Assembly: GCF_000348785.1 (NCBI RefSeq)
Contig: NC_020520.1
Location: 3,844,001-3,908,000, forward strand
DNA from: Ilumatobacter coccineus YM16-304
GTDB lineage: Bacteria; Actinomycetota; Acidimicrobiia; Acidimicrobiales; Ilumatobacteraceae
Direction of reading: 5' to 3'
Length of the DNA: 64,000 nt
Made by a program: the position numbers and the translations under genes. Shown here one piece after another: positions 51,766 to 60,482 of this stretch. Under the pieces are notes generated by a model, which worked only from the letters and a program-made list of their open reading frames with translations, made no database searches and was not told where the DNA came from. Position 1 is the first letter of the stretch, and each line of letters begins with the position of its first letter.

Positions 51766-52286
51766 TGGTTCATCGCTTTCCGGAGAGTGAGCCGGGCTCG
51801 GTACAGCTTGGACTTGACCGCCGACATCGTCAGGTCGGTTGCCTCGACGATCTGCTCGTACGAGAGGCCGTCGACCTCGTGCAAGACGAGCAGGAGGCGC
51901 GAGTCGTCGTCGAGTCGACCGAGCGCGGCCCACATCTCGGCGACTTCCTCCGAGCGCTCGAAATCGGCGTCGGCTGCGCCCGACACGAGCGAGCCGTCGT
52001 CTGGGTCGAGGGGCTCGAAGGGTCGGCCTGCAACCGACCGAACGGTGCTGATCGCCGTGTTCCTGGTGACGACGCGCGCCCATCTGATCGGCTCGTCACC
52101 GTCCCACGACGGCATCGAGGTCCACGCTTTGACGAGCACCTCCTGCACGACGTCCTCCGCGAGTTGCCGGTTACCCACGACAGCGAACGCGACGCGATAC
52201 AGCAGGCCGCCGTAGTTCTCGACGAGCCAACTGATCTGCGTGTCGTTCGCCGCCATGTCAGCAGCGGGAATCCCGACATCGGGCAT
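51762..52286 (-). CDS. ECF RNA polymerase sigma factor
   Basis: A 174-residue sigma factor: region 2 (LVENYGGLLYRVAFAVVGNRQLAEDVVQEVLVKAW) and region 4 (LDDDSRLLLVLHEVDGLSYEQIVEATDLTMSAVKSKLYRARLTLRKAM) are both clear. The start may be the ATG at 52286 or 52256. It is embedded in an operon with four other genes and has a small protein rather than a zinc anti-sigma right after it. Confidence 0.93.
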   Translation of the reverse strand: MPDVGIPAADMAANDTQISWLVENYGGLLYRVAFAVVGNRQLAEDVVQEVLVKAWTSMPSWDGDEPIRWARVVTRNTAISTVRSVAGRPFEPLDPDDGSLVSGAADADFERSEEVAEMWAALGRLDDDSRLLLVLHEVDGLSYEQIVEATDLTMSAVKSKLYRARLTLRKAMNQ

Positions 52287-52307
52287 GGTGCGCTTGAGGT
52301 CGATGCG

Positions 52308-52601
52308 TCAGTGTCGCACGGCCGCCGACGAGCGACGACCGAGCAGACGATCCATCTCGCGGCGTCGTTCGCGACGATCCCGCTCTGCAGCGATCCGCGC
52401 CGCGTTCCATCGCAGCGCGGCGAACGCTCCGCCCCCGCCTGCGGCCAGGGCGAGCAACGAGAGCGGCACCGGTATCGACACCACGAGTACGTCGACGTCG
52501 ACGGTGCCGAGGTTGGCTGCGAGGAGCACGAGACCAGCGAGCAGCCCGATGATGCGTCCGATCGCTCCAACCGCCTGGGGAGCTTCGTGGGCGCCGCTCA
52601 C
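52308..52601 (-). CDS. LapA-like small membrane protein
   Basis: A 97-residue protein. Two membrane helices (IIGLLAGLVLLAANLGTVDVDVLVVSIPVPLSLLALAAGGGGA) are followed by a charged helix (RIAAERDRRERRREMDRLL), the layout of the LapA/DUF1049 family. It starts at a GTG that overlaps the stop of the upstream membrane protein gene (GTGA) and ends 21 bp before the sigma gene. The frame is open far upstream but that part is antisense or out of frame with the real gene. Confidence 0.75.
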   Translation of the reverse strand: MSGAHEAPQAVGAIGRIIGLLAGLVLLAANLGTVDVDVLVVSIPVPLSLLALAAGGGGAFAALRWNAARIAAERDRRERRREMDRLLGRRSSAAVRH

Positions 52602-53728
52602 GACACTCCGATGCGGCAGGCTTCGGCTGCCGCTGCGTGTGCATCGACCTCCACGCGGTCGATGACTCGATCGACATAGCGCTCGGCGAACCCGCCGAGG
52701 ATCGCCCACGGGTAGGCGGACAGTGCGGTGACGTTGACGAGGTTCTGGATGTCGGCCTGCAGGAGCACGACGACGAGGAGCCCGGCCACCGCGCCGAAGG
52801 CGAGGCGCAGCATGACGACGTGCACCGGGTTGACAACTTCGGAGACCGCCGATGCCCGCTTCGAGCTGTCGGTGAACAAGACGTGCGAAACGGCTGCACC
52901 GGTCATGCCGAGCCCGATGATCGTGAGGTACGCGGTGATGCTGCCGAGTGCGTCGGCCGAGTCGCTCGACGGCGCCGCGACGAGGACACCCACCGCACCG
53001 AGGACGAGAACGCCGATGATCATCCACGCACGGTGGAAGAGGCCGCGGGCGGCTTCGAACATTCGTCGCTCGAGTTCGGCGCGGTACGTGTTCTTGGTGT
53101 GGCGCATCGCCCACACCTCGCTGCGGAGCACGTCGGTGTCGACGTCGTCGTCGATGACCAGATCGCTGCCGGTGATGTTGGCTCGTTCGACCGCGAGGCC
53201 GCGCCGGTCGAGGCCGTCGAGCAGTTCGGTCTGCGCGGCACGGAGGAGTTGCCAGCCGTCGGTGATGCGTCGCTGATCGAGGGCCGCTCCAGCGTCGTGG
53301 ACGAGCGACATCGCAGCGATCGCCCACGCCTGGCCGTGAGCGTCGTTTGCATTGATCACCGAGTCGATGCGTCGCGCGGTGATCGTCAGTTCGGTGCGCA
53401 GGTGGCCTTCGGAGGCCGACGGGCGCGACATGTGGCGACTCGCCGTGCGGAGGCCTCCGACGAGTTCGGTCGTCAGCACCGCCGCGTTGCTGCGCTGCGC
53501 AGGCGCGTCGGCGTGCGGCGCGGCCATCGGCTCGACCGCCGGGGTGGTGGGTGCGGGTGGTGCGAACGGGGCATTGACCCCGACGTCGGTTCGCGCCGGA
53601 GCCGGCATGGAGATGACGCGAGCACCACGGGCATCGCCGTCGACGACGGGATCCGCGAGAGCTGAGGTTCCGTCGACCGGCGGTGAGGTCTTCGTTCGGA
53701 ACAGGCGGGTGGCGGAGGGGGTGTTCAA
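52598..53728 (-). CDS. Membrane protein of unknown function, first gene of the ECF operon
   Basis: About 376 residues. The N-terminal 90 are Pro/Ala-rich and disordered; a helical cytoplasmic region follows (LRTELTITARRIDSVINANDAHGQAWAIAAMSLV and YRAELERRMFEAARGLF). Four hydrophobic helices lie in the C-terminal third, separated by short loops. Not assigned to a family. The start is most likely the TTG at 53728, which has AGGAG six bases before it; an ATG at 53773 is the alternative. Helix density suggests a signalling or scaffold membrane protein. Confidence 0.65.
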   Translation of the reverse strand: MNTPSATRLFRTKTSPPVDGTSALADPVVDGDARGARVISMPAPARTDVGVNAPFAPPAPTTPAVEPMAAPHADAPAQRSNAAVLTTELVGGLRTASRHMSRPSASEGHLRTELTITARRIDSVINANDAHGQAWAIAAMSLVHDAGAALDQRRITDGWQLLRAAQTELLDGLDRRGLAVERANITGSDLVIDDDVDTDVLRSEVWAMRHTKNTYRAELERRMFEAARGLFHRAWMIIGVLVLGAVGVLVAAPSSDSADALGSITAYLTIIGLGMTGAAVSHVLFTDSSKRASAVSEVVNPVHVVMLRLAFGAVAGLLVVVLLQADIQNLVNVTALSAYPWAILGGFAERYVDRVIDRVEVDAHAAAAEACRIGVS

Positions 53729-53868
53729 CTGATGCTCCTGACGACATCTCCCAGCTCTGCGAGCGGCTGGCATCTTCTCTAACGCAGCACGAGTCGGGAA
53801 GTCGCGGAGCTTTCGAAAGAAATCTGCCGTCACCCACATCCCGTCGGCGACACCCTCGTTCCCCTGGA

Positions 53869-53899
53869 TGTTTCCCTTGGACCTGGTCCGAGGGAAACA
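53869..53899. promoter_or_regulatory. 31 bp near-perfect palindrome upstream of the ECF operon
   Basis: Fifteen-base arms (TGTTTCCCTTGGACC and GGTCCGAGGGAAACA) around one T, with a single G:T position. It lies 141 bp before the TTG at 53728 and 146 bp before the iron-uptake gene. A related sequence lies at 50588-50618 beyond the other end of the operon. Read leftward it is followed by GGGGAACGAGG, which resembles an ECF -35 element. Confidence 0.55.
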
Positions 53900-54006
53900 A
53901 GTGCGCGTGGCGGCGGGCGTGTCCAGCGGCGATTTTCCGACCAGTCGTTCGTGAACGTTGCGGTTCTCTGAGCAGACCGGTAGTACTTTCTGCCTACCCA
54001 TTGTTG

Positions 54007-54025
54007 TTAGGTTTCCCTAACCCAA
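54007..54025 (+). promoter_or_regulatory. IdeR/DtxR iron box
   Basis: TTAGGTTTCCCTAACCCAA matches the IdeR/DtxR operator consensus TTAGGTTAGGCTAACCTAA at 15 of 19 positions, with the central palindrome GTTAGG/CCTAAC intact. It ends 19 bp before the start of the siderophore-binding lipoprotein, so iron-loaded IdeR would block the promoter. Confidence 0.8.
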
Positions 54026-54044
54026 TCAGAGAGCTACTCCAACC

Positions 54045-55151
54045 ATGCGAACACGCCACCGTCTCCACCTCACCGCGTCCGCCGCGACCGTCCTCGCCCT
54101 CACGCTCGCCGCGTGCGGCAGCGACGACACCGGATCAGCCGACGAGGCAGCGACCACCGAGCCCGCTGCCACCGATTCGGCGTCCGACACCGAGAGCGCA
54201 CCGGCAACCGAGGCCCCCGCCGACGACACCGCCGCCACCGAAGCGCCGTCGACCGACGCCCCGACGACCGACGCTCCGGCCGCCGGCGACACCGTGTCGA
54301 TCACCGACTCGCAGGGCCGCACGGTCGAGGTGCCCCGCAACCCCGAGACGGTCGTGGTGATGGACTGGAGTGCGATTCGCACGCTCACCGACTTCGGCGT
54401 CGAGGTCGACGGAGCGCCACAGGCCGTCGGCACGCTCCCCGACGACCTCGCCCCCGTCGCCGAGTCGGCAGCTCTCGCCGGCACGCTGTTCGAACCCGAC
54501 TACGAGGCGATCAGCGCCATGGAACCCGACCTGATCATCGTCGGCTCGCGCAGCGGCACCCCTGAAGTGGTCGCCGAGATGGAGCGCATCACCCCCGCCG
54601 TGATCGACATGTCGATCCGCTACGAGAACGCCGAGGAGCAGATCCCGCAGTTCATCGAGCGCGTCGAGCAGCTGTCGACGATCTTCGAGTTCGAAGACGA
54701 GGCGAGCGAGCGGCTCGGAGCGATCGAAGCCTCGATCAGCGACACCGCCGAGGCTGCTGCGGCCAGCGAGCTGAGCACGATGTTCGTGCAGGTGAGTGGC
54801 GGCACGGTCGGCGCCTACGGACCGGGCTCGCGCTACGGCATCGTGTTCGACGACCTCGGCTTCGCGCCGACCGATGCTCCCGTCGACGACGAGGGGTCGC
54901 ACGGCCAGGAGATCAGCCAGGAGTTCTTCGTCCAGTACAACCCGGGTGTCGTGTTCGTGCTCGATCGCAGCAAGACGATCGGTGAGGAAGCGTCGCCGGC
55001 ACTCGAGGTGCTGTCGAACGGTCTCGTCGACACGACCGACGCGGCGAAGAACGATCGCATCGTCGAGGTCGACGGCTTCTCGTGGTACATCGCCACCTAC
55101 GCCCCGAGCTCGTTCGAGCAGATTCTCGCCGACGTCCAGTCGGTGCTCTGA
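54045..55151 (+). CDS. Iron-siderophore ABC substrate-binding lipoprotein (FecB-like)
   Basis: A 368-residue lipoprotein with lipobox LAAC (C24). An Ala/Thr/Asp-rich linker to about residue 82 is followed by a type III periplasmic-binding domain: VSITDSQGRTVEVPRNPETVVVM, then YEAISAMEPDLIIVG and the C-terminal NDRIVEVDGFSWYIATY. It captures Fe(III)-siderophore and delivers it to the two permeases encoded next. An IdeR box lies directly upstream. Confidence 0.93.
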   Translation: MRTRHRLHLTASAATVLALTLAACGSDDTGSADEAATTEPAATDSASDTESAPATEAPADDTAATEAPSTDAPTTDAPAAGDTVSITDSQGRTVEVPRNPETVVVMDWSAIRTLTDFGVEVDGAPQAVGTLPDDLAPVAESAALAGTLFEPDYEAISAMEPDLIIVGSRSGTPEVVAEMERITPAVIDMSIRYENAEEQIPQFIERVEQLSTIFEFEDEASERLGAIEASISDTAEAAAASELSTMFVQVSGGTVGAYGPGSRYGIVFDDLGFAPTDAPVDDEGSHGQEISQEFFVQYNPGVVFVLDRSKTIGEEASPALEVLSNGLVDTTDAAKNDRIVEVDGFSWYIATYAPSSFEQILADVQSVL

Positions 55152-55159
55152 GTCTCCCC

Positions 55160-56161
55160 ATGCTGGTGCGCCGCTCCGGAGAACACAGCCCTCCGGGGCG
55201 GCGTGCCGCGATTCCGATCGCGCTCGCCGGGCTGGCGGTGGCGTCGCTGCTGTCGCTGTTCGTGGGCGTCGTCAATGTCGCCCCGTGGAGCATCTTCGAG
55301 TCCGACACCGATGCGTATCGAGCGTTGGTGATCGCCCGGATTCCGCGGTTGATCGCGTTGCTGCTCGCCGGGTCGTCGCTCGCCGTGGCCGGCGTGATCA
55401 TGCAGCAGGTCACCCGCAACCGGTTCGTGTCGCCGTCGACGGCCGGCACGGTGGAGTCGGCGGTGCTGGGCATCGTGCTCGCCACGTTGTGGTTCCCGTC
55501 GAACTCGTTGCTCACGCGGATGTTGGTGGCAATCGCGACGAGCCTCGTCGGCACGTTCGTGTTCGTCCGGCTGCTCAAGCGGATCCGCATCGTCGACATC
55601 ATCGTGGTGCCGCTGCTCGGGCTGATGTTCAGTGCGGTCGTGTCGGCGATCACCGTGTTCCTCGCCTATCGCTCCGACCTGCTGCAACTGGTCGACGTGT
55701 GGACGACCGGCTCGTTCTCCCGGGTTTTGCGCGGCCGGTACGAGCCGCTCTACGCGGTGCTCGTCGGCGGCGTGGTGGCGTACGTGTTCGCCGCTCGGTT
55801 CACGGTGGTGGGCCTCGGTGAGCAGTTCGCCAAGAACCTCGGCGTCAACTATCACGCCGTGTTGAACCTCGGCCTCGTCATCGCCTCGGTCAACACCGCG
55901 GTGGTCGTGGTGGTCGTCGGCGCCATCCCGTTCCTCGGGCTCATCGTGCCGAACGTGGTGTCGATGATCGCCGGCGACAACCTCAGCCGCACGTTGCCGA
56001 TCACGGCGATCGCCGGTGCTGGCTTCGTCCTCGCGTGCGACGTCGTCGGGCGCATCGTCCGCCACCCGTACGAGGTGCCGGTGGGCACGATCGCCGGAGT
56101 GCTCGGGGCGCTCGCGTTCGTCGTCCTCATCCTCCGTGCCCGCACCGATCTGACCGCATGA
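55160..56161 (+). CDS. FecCD-family siderophore permease 1
   Basis: A 333-residue permease with about nine membrane helices. The conserved segments are RIPRLIALLLAGSSLAVAGVIMQQVTRNRFVSPSTAG and the coupling loop GAIPFLGLIVPNVVSM. Eight bases separate it from the binding protein gene. It forms a heterodimer with the second permease for iron-siderophore import. Confidence 0.93.
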   Translation: MLVRRSGEHSPPGRRAAIPIALAGLAVASLLSLFVGVVNVAPWSIFESDTDAYRALVIARIPRLIALLLAGSSLAVAGVIMQQVTRNRFVSPSTAGTVESAVLGIVLATLWFPSNSLLTRMLVAIATSLVGTFVFVRLLKRIRIVDIIVVPLLGLMFSAVVSAITVFLAYRSDLLQLVDVWTTGSFSRVLRGRYEPLYAVLVGGVVAYVFAARFTVVGLGEQFAKNLGVNYHAVLNLGLVIASVNTAVVVVVVGAIPFLGLIVPNVVSMIAGDNLSRTLPITAIAGAGFVLACDVVGRIVRHPYEVPVGTIAGVLGALAFVVLILRARTDLTA

Positions 56162-57180
56162 TGAGCACCGACGTCCTCTCCCCCGTCGCCGGATCGAGCG
56201 CCGACTCCGACACCGACGCATCCAACGCTCGCAACTCGATCCCCGTTCGGCTCGCGGTCATGGCCATCGCCGCCGTCGTTCTCGTCGTCGTCTATCAGTT
56301 CGCGCTGGTCGAGGGCGCGTGGGACTACGTGATGGACCTGCGGGCTCGCCAGCTCGTTGCGCTCGTCGCCGTCGGCGCGGGGACGGGCGTGGCGACGTTG
56401 ATGTTCCAGACGGTCACGCACAACCGGATCCTCACGCCCGGCATCATGGGCTTCGACGCGCTGTTCCAACTCGTGCAGACGATGTTCGTGTGGACGTTCG
56501 GTTCGGCGATCGTCGTGAACCTCGACGTGCAGTCGCGCTTCGTCATCAACGCCGCGGTGATGACGGCGTTCGGGATGCTGCTGTATCGGGCGATCCTGCG
56601 CCGCACGACTCGCGACCTGTTCGTGCTGGTGCTGGTCGGCATCGTGCTCGGCACGCTGTTCTCCAGCCTCGCGCTCTTCGCCTCGCGGTTGCTGAGTCCG
56701 AACGACTACCTCACGCTGCAAGACCTCGTGTTCACGAGCTTCAACACGATCGACCCGCAGCTTCTCACGATCACCACGGCGGTCACGATCGTTGCGCTTG
56801 CGCTGTCGGTGCCGTTGATGCGCAAGCTCGACGTGGTGGCGCTCGGCCGTGACAGTGCGGTGACGCTGGGACTCGACTACCGACGAGTCGTCGACCGGAC
56901 GTTGCTGATCGTCACGGTGCTGGTGGCGACGTCGACCGCACTCGTCGGGCCGATGACGTTGATCGGATTGATCGTCGCCAACCTCGCTCGTCAACTGCTG
57001 CCGACGTATCGACATCGCACGCTGGCGATCGGCTCGGCGTTGATCGGCATCATCGTCACCGTCGGCGGCCAGTTCGTGGCCGCTCGACTCCTCGACTTCA
57101 CCACGACGCTGACGGTGTGCATCAACCTCGTCGGCGGCGTCTACTTCATCTGGCTCTTGATGCGGGAGGCCGACCTGTGA
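56158..57180 (+). CDS. FecCD-family siderophore permease 2
   Basis: A 340-residue permease. RARQLVALVAVGAGTGVATLMFQTVTHNRILTPGIMGFDALF and GPMTLIGLIVANLARQLL are the FecCD signatures. It starts at an ATG overlapping the stop of the first permease (ATGA); a second ATG follows directly. The N-terminal 28 residues are Ser/Asp-rich. Confidence 0.93.
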   Translation: MMSTDVLSPVAGSSADSDTDASNARNSIPVRLAVMAIAAVVLVVVYQFALVEGAWDYVMDLRARQLVALVAVGAGTGVATLMFQTVTHNRILTPGIMGFDALFQLVQTMFVWTFGSAIVVNLDVQSRFVINAAVMTAFGMLLYRAILRRTTRDLFVLVLVGIVLGTLFSSLALFASRLLSPNDYLTLQDLVFTSFNTIDPQLLTITTAVTIVALALSVPLMRKLDVVALGRDSAVTLGLDYRRVVDRTLLIVTVLVATSTALVGPMTLIGLIVANLARQLLPTYRHRTLAIGSALIGIIVTVGGQFVAARLLDFTTTLTVCINLVGGVYFIWLLMREADL

Positions 57181-57935
57181 TCCGCGCTGAACATGTTTCC
57201 AAGGCATACGGAACGTCGACCGTTCTCTGCGACGTCGACCTGTCGTTGCTCCCGGGAAAGCTGACGGCGATCGTCGGCGCCAACGGGGCGGGCAAGTCGA
57301 CGCTGCTGTCGATCATCTCGCGACTCACCGAGGCCGACGCCGGCACCGTCCACGTCGACGAGCTCGACATCGCTCGGGCGAAGAGTGACGACGTGGCAAA
57401 GCGGCTGGCGGTGCTGCGGCAAGACACGCACATGACGTCGCGTCTCACGGTTCGGGAGCTCGTCGCGTTCGGTCGCTTCCCGCATTCGGGTGGTCGGCTG
57501 ACGCCCGACGACGATCGGATCGTCGACGAAGCGCTCGACTTCTTCGAGCTCGGTGATCTCAAACGTCGGCACCTCGACCAGCTCTCGGGGGGTCAGCGGC
57601 AGCGGGCGTTCGTGGCGCTGGCGCTCGCGCAAGACACGCCGTACGTGTTGCTCGACGAGCCGTTGAACAATCTCGACATGCGCCATTCGGTGCGGATGAT
57701 GCGGCACCTTCGGCGGCTCGTCGATCAGAAGAACAAGAGCGTCGTCATCGTCATCCACGACCTCAACTTCGCGGCGGCGCACGCCGATCACATCGTCGCC
57801 CTGAAGGGCGGCGACATCGTCGCTCAAGGCCGGCCGGTCGAGGTGATGACCCCGGCGATTCTCGAGTCGATCTACGACATCCCCATCGACGTCCACATCA
57901 TCGACGACACCCCCTACGCCATCTACTACCGCTGA
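57177..57935 (+). CDS. Iron-siderophore ABC ATP-binding protein (FecE-like)
   Basis: A 252-residue ATPase: Walker A GANGAGKST, signature LSGGQRQRAFVALAL, Walker B YVLLDEPLNNLD and the switch VIVIHDLNFAAAHAD. It starts at a GTG overlapping the second permease stop (GTGA). With the binding protein and two permeases it completes the uptake system. Confidence 0.94.
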   Translation: MIRAEHVSKAYGTSTVLCDVDLSLLPGKLTAIVGANGAGKSTLLSIISRLTEADAGTVHVDELDIARAKSDDVAKRLAVLRQDTHMTSRLTVRELVAFGRFPHSGGRLTPDDDRIVDEALDFFELGDLKRRHLDQLSGGQRQRAFVALALAQDTPYVLLDEPLNNLDMRHSVRMMRHLRRLVDQKNKSVVIVIHDLNFAAAHADHIVALKGGDIVAQGRPVEVMTPAILESIYDIPIDVHIIDDTPYAIYYR

Positions 57936-58029
57936 CGGTGACGGCGAGCGATTGCTAGCTTCTTTCGTTGAAAAGTCGGGTCAGGGCCTCGCGACGAAGC
58001 GACGAGGTTCCAATGACCCCATCACCCCT

Positions 58030-58043
58030 GTTCGCATGCGAAC
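58030..58043. promoter_or_regulatory. 14 bp perfect palindrome upstream of the collagen-like gene
   Basis: GTTCGCATGCGAAC, 36 bp before the ATG at 58080. It could be an operator. It does not have the GAAC-N4-GTTC order of a Gram-positive SOS box. Function unknown. Confidence 0.35.
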
Positions 58044-58079
58044 GCCCGCGGACGTCGGCCACAACGGAGAGTCGCTGCA

Positions 58080-59531
58080 ATGAAGTCGCTACATCGAAGC
58101 CGCTGGGCAGCCGTTGGCGCCGCTGTCGCAGTCACCGCCGCCGGCGGGATCATCACGGCGAGCGCCGCCACGAGCGGCGAGGCATCGTCATATGTCGCGA
58201 TCACACCGTGTCGACTCCTCGACACGCGCCCGACCGAGCAGGTAGGAACGATCACGACACTCACCGACGATACGACCAACACCGTGCAGGCCACCGGAAC
58301 AAACGGCAACTGTTCGGACATCCCCGCCACCGCCACAGCGATCAACTCGAACGTGACGGCGGTGAACGCAACCGAATCGACCTTTGTGACCGCTTGGCCG
58401 GGCGGCCAGCGCCCCCTGGCCGCGAGTCTCAACCCGGCGCCTGATGAACCACCCACCGCGAACGCCGTCACCGTCGCTCTGTCGGACTCCGGGTCATTCG
58501 ACCTATACAACCGCGCTGGCAGCGTCGACCTCGTGATCGACGTCACCGGCTACTACGTGCCGACCGAGGGCGGCGCAACCGGACCGCAGGGCGAACCAGG
58601 GCCCGCCGGCCCAGAGGGACCTCAAGGGCCCGCGGGCCCCTCCGGCGAACCCGGCCCAGCCGGAGCCGAAGGCGACGTCGGTCCCGCCGGGGCAGACGGA
58701 CTCACGACACTCATCGACACCACCGAAGAACCGACCGGCACGAACTGCGCGCATGGAGGCCTCAAGGTCGACGCCGGCAGCGACGAGAACCGCAACGATG
58801 CTCTCGACGACGACGAGATCGACACCACCAGCTACGTCTGCAACGGATCTCCAGGAGCCGACGGTGACCCGGGAGCCGACGGCGACCCGGGAGCCGACGG
58901 AGCCAATGGCCTGAACAGTCTGATCTCGGCGGGAACCGAGCCGGTCGGCGACAACTGCGCCGTCGGCGGCGACCGCTTCGACTACGGCCTCGACGACAAC
59001 GCCGACGGAACACTCGACCCCGATGAGATCGACGGCGCCTCCTACATCTGCGAGTCCGGTGAACTTCACGACACCTGGACGGGGCTGTCGGGGCAGAAAG
59101 AATCCCTGAGCGGTGGATGCTCCGGTGCTGGAACCCGCTTCGTCGTCGGTGACAGCGACGTCACCATTCGCAGGCTCGGCGTCTACTTCCGATCCGGACC
59201 CATCGGAGGAGCTCCCGAGATCGACTTCTTCGTGCTCGACGCTGCGTACGACGTCGTCTATGAGAGTGCGCCCATCACCCCGGGCACGGTCTCACAGGAC
59301 GCGTGGCACTACTCCGAGGACTTCACACTGACCCTCGAAGCCGGTGAGACCTACTACATGGGCGCCAAGAACGACAACCTGTCGACGTGGTATCGCAAGT
59401 ACCGCAGCGATGACGGCATTGCCGAGACGCAAGCCGGGCTGACATCAGAAGGCGCCATCAACGTCGCGTGCGACCACGAGCACCAGAGCACGGTCGGCGT
59501 CGACTTCGCAGTGCGCGTGATCACCGACTGA
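58080..59531 (+). CDS. Secreted collagen-like protein with DUF7151-type repeats
   Basis: A 483-residue exported protein with a signal peptide (WAAVGAAVAVTAAGGIITASA). Residues 35-160 are a beta domain typical of such proteins (YVAITPCRLLDTRP ... DLVIDVTGYYVP), followed by a GXY collagen-like tract ([20 protein letters not shown]). Two repeats then occur of the form LIxxTxEPxGxNCxxGGxxxxxGxDxNxxxxLDxDEID with calcium-binding-like acidic loops, split by another short GXY tract. The C-terminal 150 residues are a beta-rich domain. Its likely role is a cell-surface or matrix fibre. A related gene lies at 60694-61863. Confidence 0.82.
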   Translation: MKSLHRSRWAAVGAAVAVTAAGGIITASAATSGEASSYVAITPCRLLDTRPTEQVGTITTLTDDTTNTVQATGTNGNCSDIPATATAINSNVTAVNATESTFVTAWPGGQRPLAASLNPAPDEPPTANAVTVALSDSGSFDLYNRAGSVDLVIDVTGYYVPTEGGATGPQGEPGPAGPEGPQGPAGPSGEPGPAGAEGDVGPAGADGLTTLIDTTEEPTGTNCAHGGLKVDAGSDENRNDALDDDEIDTTSYVCNGSPGADGDPGADGDPGADGANGLNSLISAGTEPVGDNCAVGGDRFDYGLDDNADGTLDPDEIDGASYICESGELHDTWTGLSGQKESLSGGCSGAGTRFVVGDSDVTIRRLGVYFRSGPIGGAPEIDFFVLDAAYDVVYESAPITPGTVSQDAWHYSEDFTLTLEAGETYYMGAKNDNLSTWYRKYRSDDGIAETQAGLTSEGAINVACDHEHQSTVGVDFAVRVITD

Positions 59532-59538
59532 CAGCGCG

Positions 59539-60030
59539 TTAGGAGGTGAGGTCGGCGAGGAGAGTCCGCGTCGCGTCGTCGATCGACTTGTGTTGTGCGC
59601 GAGTCAGTCGGCCAAGGATCTCGGACTCGACGTCGACGACGACGCGCACCAGTTCCTCGGCGGCCTCGACGCCCGCCTCGGTGAGGGCGACCGGCATGGT
59701 GCGCCGGTTCGCAGGATCGCGCCGCCGCTCGACGAGTCCGGCCGCTTCGAGCAGGTCGACGCGGTGCGTCATCCCGCTCGGACTCAGCATCACCTGACGT
59801 GACAGATCCGACGGTTTGAGCAGGTACGGGGCGCCGCTTCGGCGGAGCGCGGAGAGCACGTCGAAGTCGGCCAGCGAACTGCCGTGCGCGGCCAGCGTCT
59901 CCTCGATCCGCCGATTGACGAGCAGCGAGAGACGATTGAGGCGCGCCACGGTCGCCATGGGCGCCACGTCGAGGCCGGGGAGCTCACGCTGCCATGACTC
60001 GACGAGTGCGTCGATCGGATCACTGCTCAT
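59539..60030 (-). CDS. MarR-family transcriptional regulator
   Basis: A 163-residue winged-helix regulator: LADFDVLSALRRSGAPYLLKPSDLSRQVMLSPSGMTHRVDLLEAAGLVERRRDPANRRTMPVALTEAG covers the HTH and wing. It is divergent from a SnoaL-like gene; a TTCGACGTCGAA palindrome lies in the 65 bp gap. Probably a dimeric repressor answering a small phenolic ligand. Confidence 0.93.
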   Translation of the reverse strand: MSSDPIDALVESWQRELPGLDVAPMATVARLNRLSLLVNRRIEETLAAHGSSLADFDVLSALRRSGAPYLLKPSDLSRQVMLSPSGMTHRVDLLEAAGLVERRRDPANRRTMPVALTEAGVEAAEELVRVVVDVESEILGRLTRAQHKSIDDATRTLLADLTS

Positions 60031-60057
60031 GGAAGCAGAGACTACCGTTCCCGATAT

Positions 60058-60087
60058 TTCGACGTCGAATGTTTGACGTCGTATAAT
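60058..60087 (+). promoter_or_regulatory. MarR operator overlapping a likely leaderless promoter
   Basis: TTCGACGTCGAA (60058-60069) is a perfect palindrome and GACGTCGTA recurs at 60075-60083. TATAAT at 60082-60087 lies 8 bp before the ATG of the SnoaL-like gene, so its mRNA probably starts at or next to the ATG. TTCGAC at 60058 is at -35 spacing (18 bp), so the palindrome covers the -35. Confidence 0.6.
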
Positions 60088-60095
60088 CGGGCGTC

Positions 60096-60482
60096 ATGAC
60101 TGATCCCCACGACATCAACGAGCTGGCCTCCCGGGTCGGCATCGCCATGGAACAAGCAGACTGGGCGACCGTGCTCAGCGCCGTCTCGCCGGACGTGGTC
60201 GCACACGTTCCAGCGGTCGGCGACCTCGTCGGCGTCGACGCGCTCGCGACGTTCCTTCTCGAGACCGCCGCGAAGACCGACGACGGTGAGCGATTCCAAC
60301 TCCTCGACACCTTGATCGGCGACCACTATGTGGCGCTCTACTTCCGCATCACTGCCGAACGCGCCGGGCGTGCGCCGCTCGACAACCTGACGCTCCATCT
60401 CGCCCGACTCGACGGTCCGCTCTTCGCCGAGATCTGGTTCCACAACTTCGACGGCCAAGCCGTCGCCGCATTCTGGGAGTAG
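60096..60482 (+). CDS. SnoaL-like (NTF2-fold) protein
   Basis: A 128-residue cone-shaped NTF2-fold protein: INELASRVGIAMEQADWATVLSAVSPDVVAHVPAVGDLVGVDAL is the usual N-terminal part, and LTLHLARLDGPLFAEIWFHNFD the closing strands. Members are cyclases, isomerases or ligand-binding proteins. It is divergent from the MarR regulator that probably controls it. Confidence 0.85.
   Translation: MTDPHDINELASRVGIAMEQADWATVLSAVSPDVVAHVPAVGDLVGVDALATFLLETAAKTDDGERFQLLDTLIGDHYVALYFRITAERAGRAPLDNLTLHLARLDGPLFAEIWFHNFDGQAVAAFWE

Noticed and set aside
58030-58043. GTTCGCATGCGAAC considered as an SOS box
   Set aside because: The half-site order is reversed relative to the GAAC-N4-GTTC LexA site.
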